A stretch of DNA of 27,073 nucleotides from Fen-1362 sp964597035 (GCA_964597035.1 CAZQWM010000033.1:1-27073); one strand, 5' to 3'. Shown: positions 15,031 through 23,553, numbered from the stretch's first letter. Made by a program: numbers and translations. The notes: a model not told the origin generated them from the sequence alone.

Positions 15031-16602
15031 TCAGCTTTGAAGCAAGCTTCGGCCGGTCATCTCTTTCGGCTGCTCCAGGCCCATCATCTCAAAAAGCGTC
15101 GGCCCGATGTCCGCGAGCGTCCCGCCCCGGCGCAGCTTTGCGTTCTTGTATTGTTCGTCAAAGACAATCAGCGGGACATCGCCGACGGTATGTGCGGTGT
15201 GAGGATTGTCCGGGCTGCCGTCTATCATTTTCTCAAAATTTCCGTGGTCGGCCGTTACTATAGCGGCCCCGCCTGACTGTTTTACCTTTTCGAGAATTTT
15301 ACCGACGCAGGCGTCCACCGCCTCGGCCGCTCTTATAGCCGCATCTAAAATGCCGGTGTGGCCGACCATATCCGGGTTTGCGAAGTTCACAATCACAATG
15401 TCGTATTTGTTCGAGTCCAGCCGCTGCAGCACGATGTCGGCAACCTCATACGCGCTCATCTCCGGCTTGAGGTCGTACGTCCTTATACGCGGCGAGGGGA
15501 CAATCTGCCTGTCCTCGCCGGGGAACGGCTTTTCGGTATAGTCGTTGAAGAAAAAAGTTACGTGCGCGTATTTCTCGGTTTCGGCACAGCGGAACTGTTT
15601 GAGTCCCAGCCAGCTCCAGTACGCACCTAAGATGTTCTTCATTTTCGGCGGTTTCGGAAAAGCCACGGGTGCAGGGATGGTCGCATCGTATTCGGTCATA
15701 CAGACGTAGTAGATATCCGGCCTGACGGTTCGGGGGAATTCCTTGAAGTCGGGGTCCACGAATGCCCTTGTGATTTCGCGTGGTCTGTCGCCCCGGAAGT
15801 TGAAAAACACCACGCCGTCTCCGTCGGCTATTGTCCCTATCGGCTCGTTATCCTCATTGACGATTGCAGTCGGCTCGATGAATTCGTCTGTTACCTGTTT
15901 GGCGTAGCTGTTGGCGATTGCCTCTGCGGCGGTTTTGGCCTTTAGCCCTTTTCCTACGCGCATACAGTCATAGGCCTTTTGCACCCGCTCCCATCGGCTG
16001 TCGCGGTCCATCGCGTAGAACCTGCCCATAACCGAGGCGATTTTGCCGACGCCGATTTCTCCGGCTTTGGCCTCAATTCGCTCTATGTAGCCGGCGCCGC
16101 TGTCGGGCGGTGAATCCCGGCCGTCGGTAAAGGCGTGTATGAAGACGTCTTTGATATCGTTTCTTTTGGCGAGCTCCAGCAGGCCGTACACGTGGTCCAG
16201 GAGCGAATGCACGCCGATATCGCTGCACAGGCCCATCAAGTGCATACTGCCGTTGTGCTGACTGATGAAGTCAACCATTTTATGAAACTGCTCATTTTCG
16301 AAAAACGAGCCGTCGCGTATGGCCCTGCTGAGCCGAACCGATTCCTGCGGGACGATTCTGCCTGCGCCGATATTCTGATGGCCGACCTCGCTGTTGCCCA
16401 TTGTCCCTTCCGGCAGACCGACATATTCGCCGCTGGTATGAATAAGAGTGTTGGGGTAGTCGCGCATCAGCATATCGTCGGTAGGGGTATTGGCGCATTT
16501 AATTGCATTGTATGCGTCCTCAGCGGGGTCCGGATTGTAGCCCCAGCCGTCGCGGATAATCAGCACAAAGGGCCTGCGCTTCAGTGTCGTCTTCTTCGTC
16601 AT
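15031..16602 (-). CDS. gpmI: 2,3-bisphosphoglycerate-independent phosphoglycerate mutase
   Basis: A 523-residue cytoplasmic glycolytic enzyme interconverting 3- and 2-phosphoglycerate, member of the alkaline-phosphatase superfamily. The first metal ligand lies in RDGWG (Asp18), the phosphorylated serine in TMGNSEVGHQNIGAGR (Ser71). Further landmarks are HAFTDGRDSPP, GRFYAMDRDSRW, FFNFRGDRPREITRA, NFANPDMVGHTG and TADHGNFEKM. Length is typical (about 510-550). The frame is open for 48 more codons upstream, but the ATG at 16602 is preceded by GGAAAGG and fits the family start. It is the first gene of the minus-strand series gpmI-mutL-ABC importer and has its own well-formed promoter (16685-16713). 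Confidence 0.96.
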   Translation of the reverse strand: MTKKTTLKRRPFVLIIRDGWGYNPDPAEDAYNAIKCANTPTDDMLMRDYPNTLIHTSGEYVGLPEGTMGNSEVGHQNIGAGRIVPQESVRLSRAIRDGSFFENEQFHKMVDFISQHNGSMHLMGLCSDIGVHSLLDHVYGLLELAKRNDIKDVFIHAFTDGRDSPPDSGAGYIERIEAKAGEIGVGKIASVMGRFYAMDRDSRWERVQKAYDCMRVGKGLKAKTAAEAIANSYAKQVTDEFIEPTAIVNEDNEPIGTIADGDGVVFFNFRGDRPREITRAFVDPDFKEFPRTVRPDIYYVCMTEYDATIPAPVAFPKPPKMKNILGAYWSWLGLKQFRCAETEKYAHVTFFFNDYTEKPFPGEDRQIVPSPRIRTYDLKPEMSAYEVADIVLQRLDSNKYDIVIVNFANPDMVGHTGILDAAIRAAEAVDACVGKILEKVKQSGGAAIVTADHGNFEKMIDGSPDNPHTAHTVGDVPLIVFDEQYKNAKLRRGGTLADIGPTLFEMMGLEQPKEMTGRSLLQS

Positions 16603-16643
16603 AAAAACAAAACCTTTCCGATAAAACAATACAGGCCGGACGT

Positions 16644-16668
16644 CGGTATAATCTTTGTTTTTATACCG
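16644..16668. promoter_or_regulatory. Perfect inverted repeat in the gpmI leader
   Basis: CGGTATAA, nine bases, TTATACCG: a perfect 8-bp inverted repeat just downstream of the gpmI promoter, falling at about +11 to +35 of the transcript. The 8-mer CAGGCCGG occurs on each side (16632 and 16671). It could be an operator or an RNA hairpin controlling gpmI and the genes after it. Confidence 0.45.
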
Positions 16669-16684
16669 GTCAGGCCGGCCCGAT

Positions 16685-16713
16685 ATGATAAGAGCTGTCT
16701 TCGCGGATGTCAA
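16685..16713 (-). promoter_or_regulatory. Promoter of the gpmI-mutL-ABC series
   Basis: On the minus strand a perfect TTGACA (16708-16713) is 17 bp from TATCAT (16685-16690, 5 of 6). Expected transcription start is near 16678, about 75 bases before the gpmI ATG. Confidence 0.65.
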
Positions 16714-16750
16714 ACCTTTGAAACGGGCGTCCCGGTGCGGCCGCACGCGA

Positions 16751-16778
16751 TTGACATCGCCGCTTATCGCGATATAAT
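16751..16778 (+). promoter_or_regulatory. Consensus promoter of the TPR-lspA pair
   Basis: Perfect TTGACA (16751-16756) and perfect TATAAT (16773-16778), 16 bp apart, on the plus strand. The -35 box is 38 bp from the -35 box of the divergent gpmI promoter. Confidence 0.7.
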
Positions 16779-16791
16779 GTGAGGACTTACG

Positions 16792-16810
16792 GTATATTGT
16801 GACGATATAC
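16792..16810. promoter_or_regulatory. Operator-like inverted repeat after the TPR promoter
   Basis: GTATAT, seven bases, ATATAC: a perfect 6-bp inverted repeat 14-32 bases beyond the -10 box, about where a repressor would block initiation or early elongation. It shares the core TATA letters with the gpmI leader repeat but is not the same sequence. Confidence 0.35.
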
Positions 16811-16855
16811 TAAGACGGATTATGTGTATTGTTTTCGATTAGACGGGGAAAATTG

Positions 16856-17833
16856 ATGTCCGATAGCGGGGACTCTCGCCTCCTGGGCCGCGTAAAGATG
16901 GCAGCCCTTTTGTTATTGTTTGCCGCCGGCTGCGCACCCCGGCAGCAGGCCGTTGAGCTGTATGTTGACGCGATGATGCTCAAGGAGCTTAACGAAAACG
17001 ACAAGGCAATACAGAAGCTCAACCAGGCGGTAAAGTCGAATAGTCGTTTTTCGCTTGCCTATTCGCTTTTGGGTGAGATTTACGAGCAGATGCACGATTA
17101 CCCAAAAAGCGCCGAGGCCTATGAGACCGCCACCGAGCTTAACCCGTGGTCTTTCAAGGATTATTTCAGCTTGGGGCGGGTTTACCAGACGATGAGAGAA
17201 TTTGCGCTGGCCGTAAACGCATATCGCAGGGCGACACAGCTAAAGCCCGACCACCTCGAAGCCAATCTCAACGCCGCAAAGTGCCTTTACCAGATAAATG
17301 ACTACGACGAGGCACTGGTTTACGGCAAAAGGGCCGAACAGATTAAGCCCGACATAGCCGAGCTTCAGGAGCTGCTCGGCAACATCTACGATTCACAGAA
17401 AGATTACGAACAGTCGGTTCGGTCGTATAAGCGGGCGCTGGAATTAGACAACAGCGACCCTTGTATTATGATGTCCCTTGCCGTGGCCTATCTGCGGACA
17501 AGTCGTAACGAGCCGGCCAAAGCACTGCTTACGGCGGTAACACGGTTGCAGCCGGAAAACAGCAGCCCCTGGCAATACCTCGGGTATTGTTTTCTTCGGC
17601 TCGGCGAAAATGAGCGGGCGGTCGAAAGCTACAGAAAGGCAATCGAGATAAACAGCCGCGACTGGGAGGCATACCGCGGACTCGGCGTGGCCTATATGCT
17701 CGAGGCGATTTCAAAGGAAGATACAGCCCTTAAGGCCCAGGCGATTGAATTATGGCGGCAGTCCTTGAGCATCAAACCGGACCAGCCCAGACGCGACCGG
17801 CTGATAAAGCTCATAGAAAAATACTCCCAGTAA
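16856..17833 (+). CDS. TPR-repeat lipoprotein
   Basis: A 325-residue protein. The N-terminus has a positively charged start, a hydrophobic core and LLLLFAAGC, an acceptable if not ideal lipobox with Cys at about 26, so it is probably a lipoprotein facing the periplasm. From about residue 30 to the end it is a run of roughly eight tetratricopeptide repeats (for example SLGRVYQTMREFALAVNAYR, LGNIYDSQKDYEQSVRSYKR, LGYCFLRLGENERAVESYRK). TPR proteins scaffold multi-protein complexes; the partner is unknown. The ATG at 16856 has GGGGA seven bases upstream and is preferred over a TTG at 16829. lspA, whose product processes lipoproteins, begins 17 bases after the stop, which fits co-transcription. 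Confidence 0.85.
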   Translation: MSDSGDSRLLGRVKMAALLLLFAAGCAPRQQAVELYVDAMMLKELNENDKAIQKLNQAVKSNSRFSLAYSLLGEIYEQMHDYPKSAEAYETATELNPWSFKDYFSLGRVYQTMREFALAVNAYRRATQLKPDHLEANLNAAKCLYQINDYDEALVYGKRAEQIKPDIAELQELLGNIYDSQKDYEQSVRSYKRALELDNSDPCIMMSLAVAYLRTSRNEPAKALLTAVTRLQPENSSPWQYLGYCFLRLGENERAVESYRKAIEINSRDWEAYRGLGVAYMLEAISKEDTALKAQAIELWRQSLSIKPDQPRRDRLIKLIEKYSQ

Positions 17834-17850
17834 TTCCCTTGAAACCCAGG

Positions 17851-18423
17851 ATGTCGATAACAGATAACACAGGACATAGTGCAGGTATCCGTCGTTCGTC
17901 TTCGGCCCTCTGTATTCCGGAGGTTCGGGCACATCTTCTGTTCTGGCCCATCCTGGTGTTCGGCGTGGCGCTTGATTTGTGGAGTAAAAGCGACGTCTTT
18001 AGCTGGCTCAAAAGTTCCGGCCGGGACGGCTTTACAATTATCGATGGTTTTCTGCGGCTGCAAATGGCTGAGAATTCCGGGGCGGCCTTCGGCATTGCCA
18101 CCGGACAGAGATGGCTGCTTGTTGCCGTCTCAGCCGTAGCGCTGGTGGTGGTGCTTACGGTGTTTTTCTTCGCCGCGGGCGGCCACAAAATAGTGCACGT
18201 TGCGCTGGGCCTGTTCGCGGCGGGTGTTTGCGGCAATCTTTACGACCGGCTGTTCAACGAAGGCAGGGTTCGGGATTTTATCGACGTTGTTTATTGGCCG
18301 GGCAAACACTGGCCTGCCTTCAATGTCGCTGACTCCATGCTGTGCGTGGCCGTGGGGCTGATGATTCTGGTCGGCTTTGTCAGCCCGAGAGCTTGTCAAA
18401 AACCTCCTCGGCCACAAAAATAG
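17851..18423 (+). CDS. lspA: Lipoprotein signal peptidase (signal peptidase II)
   Basis: A 190-residue inner-membrane aspartic protease that cuts signal peptides from diacylglyceryl-modified prolipoproteins. Four hydrophobic helices are visible. Family motifs: LDLWSKSDVF in the first helix, AENSGAAFGI, GNLYDRLFNEGRVRDFIDV (first catalytic Asp in RDFID) and FNVADS (second catalytic Asp). The N-terminus is about 25 residues longer than usual. The ATG at 17851 avoids the overlap with the TPR gene that an earlier ATG at 17752 would cause. The last 44 bases overlap the tail of the convergent bifunctional-nuclease gene. The neighbouring TPR lipoprotein is a likely substrate. Confidence 0.93.
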   Translation: MSITDNTGHSAGIRRSSSALCIPEVRAHLLFWPILVFGVALDLWSKSDVFSWLKSSGRDGFTIIDGFLRLQMAENSGAAFGIATGQRWLLVAVSAVALVVVLTVFFFAAGGHKIVHVALGLFAAGVCGNLYDRLFNEGRVRDFIDVVYWPGKHWPAFNVADSMLCVAVGLMILVGFVSPRACQKPPRPQK

Positions 18424-18775
18424 GCGCTCCCGATGCCGCGCCGAGCGCAATTGCGTCCGACGGGCGGGAATCAACCTCGACGGTATGCCCGTTTAAGCTC
18501 AGGATGATTTTGGCGAAAAAGGTGTGACTGCGCAGGTCGTTTACGATTATCCTTTCTATGCGGGCGCCTAAGGCCTTAATCACGCCGTCGAGCAAATCGT
18601 GCGTCATCGGTCGCGGCGGCTTGATACCCTTGAGCCGGCGGTCAATCGCAAATATCTCCACTATCCCGATTACTATCGGAAAACTCCTCTGCCCGTGACG
18701 TTCCTTGAGAACGATTACCTGCTGGTCGGACGCCTCGTTTATGAGTATCTTCGAAAGTTCAACCTCGATATCCAT
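18380..18775 (-). CDS. Bifunctional nuclease family protein (DUF151)
   Basis: A 131-residue protein of the BFN/DUF151 family. It begins MDIEVELSKILINEASDQQVIVLKE, and carries the family-typical IVIGIVEIFAIDRRLKG and SRPSDAIALGAASGAPIFVAEEVF (the S-R-P-S-D-A-I-A-L motif near the C-terminus). Family members have been reported to have DNase and RNase activity; the role in bacteria is poorly defined. The ATG at 18775 has GGGGAG five bases upstream and lies 13 bases after the valS stop, so it is probably co-transcribed with valS. The tail overlaps lspA on the other strand by 44 bases. Confidence 0.88.
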   Translation of the reverse strand: MDIEVELSKILINEASDQQVIVLKERHGQRSFPIVIGIVEIFAIDRRLKGIKPPRPMTHDLLDGVIKALGARIERIIVNDLRSHTFFAKIILSLNGHTVEVDSRPSDAIALGAASGAPIFVAEEVFDKLSG

Positions 18776-18788
18776 CACTGCTCCCCTT

Positions 18789-21700
18789 TCAATTTTCCAG
18801 CTCGGCAAGGTGTTTGTTTATAGTCTCTAACTGCTCCGTCAGTTCAGCCAGCCGCTCTCTGGCCTGCGTCACAACTTCCGGCTTGGCCTTTGTGACAAAA
18901 TTCTTGTTCGCAAGCTTCGCCTCGACTCCCTTTTTCGCTCCTTGGACCTGCTCTTTCTGTTTATTGAGCCGGGCACGCTCGGCCTCTATATCTATCGCCT
19001 CGTGCAGGTATATCTGCATCTGCCCGGCTATGGTGGCCGCGGCATTTTCGGGTTTTTCGGTCGTCTGTGAGGCCGAAAACTCCTTTAGCCCCGCGAGCTG
19101 ACGTATAAGCCCGCCATTGGTATTCAAAACTTCCGAAATATCTTCGGGTGCACTTACCGATGCGACAAGTTTTTCAGATGGCGCCCTGTTGTATTTGCTC
19201 CTTATGTCGCGAAGCACCCGGACTACCGTCTGGATTTCGTCGATTTGCTGTTCCGCCTCCTCGTCAGCCAGCGAATCGAGCCGTTGGGGCCAGGCTGCAA
19301 TTACCATTGCCCTCGATGAACCGGCCTCCGCTAAACCATTAAGTTTCCGCTCCGGCGTTATTTCATTTAGTTTCTGGAAAATTCCCTCGGTGATGAATGG
19401 CACAAAAGGATGCAGCATCCGAAGCGTCTGGTCGAGAACGAAAGCAAGGACGTTTTGCGCGGTCTGCTTTTGCCCGGCATCCTGAAATCTCGGCTTGACC
19501 CATTCGAGATACCAGTCGCAGAAATCGTTCCAGAAAAATTTATACAGCGAATTCAGCGGCTCATTGTATTTGAACGCGTCGAGTGCGTCGGTAACCTCGC
19601 CGATTGTCCGAGCTAAGCGGGACAATATCCATTTGTCGGTTACCGTGAGCTTGTTCTTGTCGAATCCGTCGGGCTTGATTCCGTCGAGGTTCATCATCGC
19701 AAATCGCGAGGCGTTCCACAGCTTGTTACAGAAATTCCGCCCGACGTCGAACTTCGGCGAGGTATTCTCAACCCGGCCGTCGGGCAGCGTCATCGCCACT
19801 ACAGGCATTCGAATATCCTGCGTGTCGGTGGTCATACTGGCAAGAGTAAAACGCATCGCGTCCGCGCCGTGGCTGTTAATTGCCACTAACGGGTCGATGC
19901 CGTTGCCCAAGCTCTTGCTCATCTTCCGCCCTTCACCATCCTGTATCATTGCGTGAATATATACGTCTTTGAAAGGTATGTCCCCAACACAATACTGACC
20001 CATCATTACCATTCGCGATACCCACAGCGTGATAATCTCGCGGGCCGTGCAAAGCAGGTCGCCGGGATAAAAAGTCTTCAACTCCGCCGACTCCTCAGGC
20101 CAGCCAAGCGTGCTAAATGGCCACAACGCCGACGAAAACCACGTATCCAGAACGTCGTTGTCACGTGTGCAGGTTTTAATTCGCTGGTGAAGATTATCCA
20201 TGATATATTTAAACGCACCCCCCCCGAATTTCTCCTTGAATTCGTTATTGTCCGCGTTGTCTTTCTCAAGTTGGTCTTTTGGTCTGGATCCGTATTTGTG
20301 ACTGAGAATCTTACTTAGCAGTTCTAATATCTCATCCACCTTCTCGATTTTCCCACAAACATAAAATGGATAAGTCCCTTCGATAAGAAGAGGAGAACGA
20401 TAAGATGCTACTTCTTTAATTACATCGACATTACATAGTCGCAAGAACTCCGTTACATGAGTTTCACATTCTTTGTCGTGTTTGTTGTCTGGTTCGCCTA
20501 TTTCTCTATAATGGGCAGACGAGAATGTTATTGTCCAAACCGGTATTCTGTGTCCCCACCAGAGCTGTCTGCTGATGGGCCAGTCGCGGAGGTTCTCCAG
20601 CCAGGATTGATAGGTTTTGGCGTAACGTTCGGGATTGAATCGCAATCGGCCATCCAATAACGGCTTCAGCGCCAAGCCCGCCAATGAATTAACCGGGACG
20701 TCCGTTCCTTCGATAAGCCCTTGGCCGAATTTCTTGGCTAAATGCTCAATGGGTTTTTTCACCGCGATATACCACTGGTCCGAAAGATACGGCTCGATGG
20801 GGACGTGGCTGCGATAGCTGTGGCCGACTTCGTGGGTGTATTCGCGAACCTCCTCCAGCAGCTCTTCCTGCCTGAACCACTCGACTACGGCCTCGCGCGC
20901 CTCGAACCGGTCCATCCCGATAAGGTTTTCAACGTCTGGATTCTTAATCTCGTCCCAGTCGGTCCAGTCGTATTTGTCGCTGATTGAGCCGTCCGGGGCC
21001 ATCACGTTAATGACCGGCAGTTTATGCCGCTGACCGATTTCCCAGTCGTTCGGGTCGTGAGCGGGCGTCACCTTCAAAAAGCCCGTCGAGAACTTTGCCT
21101 TTTCATCTTCGCTTGTTGAGTTGGCCAAAACAACGTGCTCATCGGCTATAATCGGGATTTCCCTGCCGACTATCGGCAGGCGGACTTTCTTGCCCAGCAG
21201 ATATTTTGCCCGCGGGTCCGCGGGATTCATCGCGACTGCCGTATCGCCCAACATCGTCTCAGGCCGGGTCGTCGCAACAGTTACATACTCAATGCGTTTT
21301 CCATCTATATCCATTGACTCGACAAGCGGATACCGCATATACCAGAAATGGCCCTGCACGGTCTCGTGCTCGACCTCGTCGTCGGCTAATACCGTCTGCG
21401 TCGCCGGGTCCCAGTTCACCAATCGCTTGCCGCGGTAAATCAGGCCGTCTTTGAACAGCTTGAAAAACGTCGCCCTCACCGCCCGGGCGCACACCTGGTC
21501 CATAGTAAACCGCGTCCGCTGCCAGTCACACGAGCAGCCCATCGCCTTCAACTGCTCGATTATTTTCGCTTCGTATTCGTCCTTCCAGGCCTGCACACGC
21601 GCGACGAAATCATCCCGTGAGAAGTCCGTCCGCCGTTTGCCCTCCTCTGCCAGTATCCTCTTCTCAACTACCGTCTGGGTTGCGATTCCGGCATGGTCGG

Positions 21701-21953
21701 TGCCCGGCATCCACAGCGTATTGAAGCCCCGCATCCTGTGATAGCGAATCAGGATATCCTGCAGCGTGTTATTCAGAGCGTGGCCCAGGTGCAGCGGGGC
21801 GGTAACGTTCGGCGGTGGTATTACGATGGTATAGGGCCGGCGTTTGTCGTCATCGGTGCAGTCGGCGTGAAAGTAATTGCCGTCAAGCCAGACCTTGTTG
21901 GCCTGCTGTTCGGTTACCGGGGGGTCGTAAACCTTCGAAAGCTCTTCAGGCAT
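18789..21953 (-). CDS. valS: Valyl-tRNA synthetase with a long insertion
   Basis: Class I synthetase charging tRNA-Val, with an editing domain that removes mischarged threonine. HLGH lies at 55-58 (PPPNVTAPLHLGHAL), KMSKS in GRKMSKSLGNGIDP, the anticodon-binding domain follows, and a C-terminal coiled coil (AERARLNKQKEQVQGAKKGVEAKL onward) ends the protein. At 1054 residues it is longer than the usual 880-950. The cause is visible: between HRIPVW (ending at 473) and DVLDTWFSS (starting at 600) there are about 126 residues where E. coli ValRS has about 32. The DNA of this stretch (roughly 20160-20534) is visibly richer in A and T than its flanks. The start at 21953 (MPEELSKVYDPP) fits the family; no clear ribosome-binding site precedes it. 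Confidence 0.95.
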   Translation of the reverse strand: MPEELSKVYDPPVTEQQANKVWLDGNYFHADCTDDDKRRPYTIVIPPPNVTAPLHLGHALNNTLQDILIRYHRMRGFNTLWMPGTDHAGIATQTVVEKRILAEEGKRRTDFSRDDFVARVQAWKDEYEAKIIEQLKAMGCSCDWQRTRFTMDQVCARAVRATFFKLFKDGLIYRGKRLVNWDPATQTVLADDEVEHETVQGHFWYMRYPLVESMDIDGKRIEYVTVATTRPETMLGDTAVAMNPADPRAKYLLGKKVRLPIVGREIPIIADEHVVLANSTSEDEKAKFSTGFLKVTPAHDPNDWEIGQRHKLPVINVMAPDGSISDKYDWTDWDEIKNPDVENLIGMDRFEAREAVVEWFRQEELLEEVREYTHEVGHSYRSHVPIEPYLSDQWYIAVKKPIEHLAKKFGQGLIEGTDVPVNSLAGLALKPLLDGRLRFNPERYAKTYQSWLENLRDWPISRQLWWGHRIPVWTITFSSAHYREIGEPDNKHDKECETHVTEFLRLCNVDVIKEVASYRSPLLIEGTYPFYVCGKIEKVDEILELLSKILSHKYGSRPKDQLEKDNADNNEFKEKFGGGAFKYIMDNLHQRIKTCTRDNDVLDTWFSSALWPFSTLGWPEESAELKTFYPGDLLCTAREIITLWVSRMVMMGQYCVGDIPFKDVYIHAMIQDGEGRKMSKSLGNGIDPLVAINSHGADAMRFTLASMTTDTQDIRMPVVAMTLPDGRVENTSPKFDVGRNFCNKLWNASRFAMMNLDGIKPDGFDKNKLTVTDKWILSRLARTIGEVTDALDAFKYNEPLNSLYKFFWNDFCDWYLEWVKPRFQDAGQKQTAQNVLAFVLDQTLRMLHPFVPFITEGIFQKLNEITPERKLNGLAEAGSSRAMVIAAWPQRLDSLADEEAEQQIDEIQTVVRVLRDIRSKYNRAPSEKLVASVSAPEDISEVLNTNGGLIRQLAGLKEFSASQTTEKPENAAATIAGQMQIYLHEAIDIEAERARLNKQKEQVQGAKKGVEAKLANKNFVTKAKPEVVTQARERLAELTEQLETINKHLAELEN

Positions 21954-21957
21954 AATA

Positions 21958-22055
21958 TTGATTATCGATAATTGATTATCTTTCAGTCTGTCCTCCACTG
22001 CTGCAGAGGACCAGCGCCAAATCCCAATTATCAATTATCAATCATCAATAATCAA
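21958..22055. repeat. Inverted array of 7-bp repeats around a hairpin (rho-valS spacer)
   Basis: On the plus strand 22026-22053 is four tandem heptamers: AATTATC, AATTATC, AATCATC, AATAATC. On the minus strand 21980-21960 is three more: GATAATC, AATTATC, GATAATC. The two arrays face each other, so 21-base arms (21958-21978 and 22035-22055) match as inverted repeats at 18 of 21 positions. Between them sits GTCCTC-N10-GAGGAC (21990-22011). In the rho-valS transcript this would fold into a long AT stem with a GC hairpin in its loop. No T-box motif is seen. Confidence 0.65.
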
Positions 22056-22062
22056 CTATTAC

Positions 22063-23523
22063 TTAGTCGACGTTCATCGTCATGAGGAATTCTGCGTTGG
22101 TACGGCACTTGCCCAGCCGGCCCTTTAACAGCTCGATGGCCTCGATGTGGTTCATCTCGCTGAGCACTCTTCTCAGCCGATATGTCAGTTCGAGTTCCTT
22201 CTGGTCAAGCAGCAGTTCTTCTCTTCTGGTTCCGCTTCTGTTGATGTCGATAGCCGGCCAGACGCGCCTGTCGACGAGTTTGCGGTCTAAGTGCAGCTCC
22301 ATATTGCCCGTAGCTTTGAATTCCTCGAAGATGACCTCGTCCATCTTCGAGCCGGTGTCGATTAGCGCAGTTGCGAAAATGGTCAGTGAGCCGCCTTCCT
22401 CGACTTTTCTTGCGGCGCCGAAGAATTTCTTGGGCATCTGCATTGCGCTGGCGTCGACGCCGCCGGTGAGGATTTTGCCGGAGTGCGGCATCTCGGAGTT
22501 GTAGGCCCGTGCCAGCCGGGTGATGGAATCCAGAAGTATGACCACGTCGTGGCCGTATTCCACCATTCGCTTGGCCTTCTCGATGACTACCTCGGCGACC
22601 TGGCAATGTCGTGCTGCCGGCTCATCAAAAGTAGAGCTTATCACCTCGACGTCTGCGCCCGTCTTCCTCTCCATTTCAGTCACTTCCTCAGGCCGCTCGT
22701 CGATTAGAAGAACAATAAGCTTTATCTGGGGGTTGTTGGTCGTGATTGCATTGGCCATCTTCTGCAGAAGAATCGTTTTGCCGGTTCTCGGCGGCGCGAC
22801 GATTAGTCCCCGCTGGCCCTTTCCGACCGGAGTGATCAGGTCGATTATCCGCATATTCAGCTCTTCCGGAATTGTCTCCATTATTATCCGTTCGAGCGGG
22901 TGCAGCGGAGTAAGGTCGCTGAAGACCGTTTTTTCGGCCAGCTTGTCGGGGTCCTCAAAGTTGATGGCCTCGACGCGCAGCAAGGCAAAATATTTTTCGG
23001 AATCCTTCGGTGGGCGTATCTGGCCTGAAACGGTGTTGCCCGTTCGCAGCCCGAAGCGCCTTATCTGTGAGGGCGATACGTAAATGTCATCGGGGCTTGA
23101 CAGGTAATTATAATCGGGATTGCGCAGGAAGCCGTAGCCGTCCGGCAGCACCTCCAGCACACCCTCGCCGTACATCAGGCCGTTCTGGCGAATCCGCTCC
23201 TTGAGAATGCGGAAAATCAGGTCCTGTTTTTTCAGGGCTGTATATTCGGTGATGCCGTCTTTCTTGGCCATCTCGTGCAGTTCGGATACGCTCAGCCGCT
23301 GCAGGTCCGTCAGATAAAGTTGTCCCTTTTTAATCCGCTCGTATTTCTCGTGAGTGGACTCTTCCTCGGCTTTCTTCCTCTCGGCCTCGGTCATCACGGC
23401 GCCGCCCGAATTGCTGTTTTCGGTTGCCGTTGTGGTCCGGCCTTGTTCCTTTGTTTGCTCGCTGAATTGTTCCTGAATCGTGCTTTTTCTTTTCCTTCTG
23501 GCTTTTCCGCTACCCTTAGCCAT
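22063..23523 (-). CDS. rho: Transcription termination factor Rho
   Basis: A 486-residue hexameric RNA helicase that ends transcription. Residues 1-65 are a basic, Ser/Thr/Glu-rich extension not found in E. coli Rho. The Rho N-terminal domain (LTDLQRLSVSELHEMAKKDG) and cold-shock-like RNA-binding domain (GYGFLRNPDYNYLSSPDDIYVSPSQIRRFGL, about 129-159) follow. The motor has Walker A APPRTGKT (243-250), LLIDERPEEVTEM, LLDSITRLARAYN, the Q-loop TGGVDASA and R-loop KKFFGAARKVEEGGS. All catalytic elements are intact. The ATG at 23523 has AGGAG six bases upstream. It lies between coaE and valS; a 109-bp spacer with a heptamer array separates it from valS. Confidence 0.96.
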   Translation of the reverse strand: MAKGSGKARRKRKSTIQEQFSEQTKEQGRTTTATENSNSGGAVMTEAERKKAEEESTHEKYERIKKGQLYLTDLQRLSVSELHEMAKKDGITEYTALKKQDLIFRILKERIRQNGLMYGEGVLEVLPDGYGFLRNPDYNYLSSPDDIYVSPSQIRRFGLRTGNTVSGQIRPPKDSEKYFALLRVEAINFEDPDKLAEKTVFSDLTPLHPLERIIMETIPEELNMRIIDLITPVGKGQRGLIVAPPRTGKTILLQKMANAITTNNPQIKLIVLLIDERPEEVTEMERKTGADVEVISSTFDEPAARHCQVAEVVIEKAKRMVEYGHDVVILLDSITRLARAYNSEMPHSGKILTGGVDASAMQMPKKFFGAARKVEEGGSLTIFATALIDTGSKMDEVIFEEFKATGNMELHLDRKLVDRRVWPAIDINRSGTRREELLLDQKELELTYRLRRVLSEMNHIEAIELLKGRLGKCRTNAEFLMTMNVD

Positions 23524-23553
23524 AGTCGCTCCTATATCTGCCAAAACATAATG

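Noticed and set aside
21954..22062. T-box riboswitch upstream of valS
   Set aside because: The conserved T-box sequence (AGGGTGGNACCGCG) and antiterminator layout are absent; the spacer is made of heptamer repeats and one hairpin.
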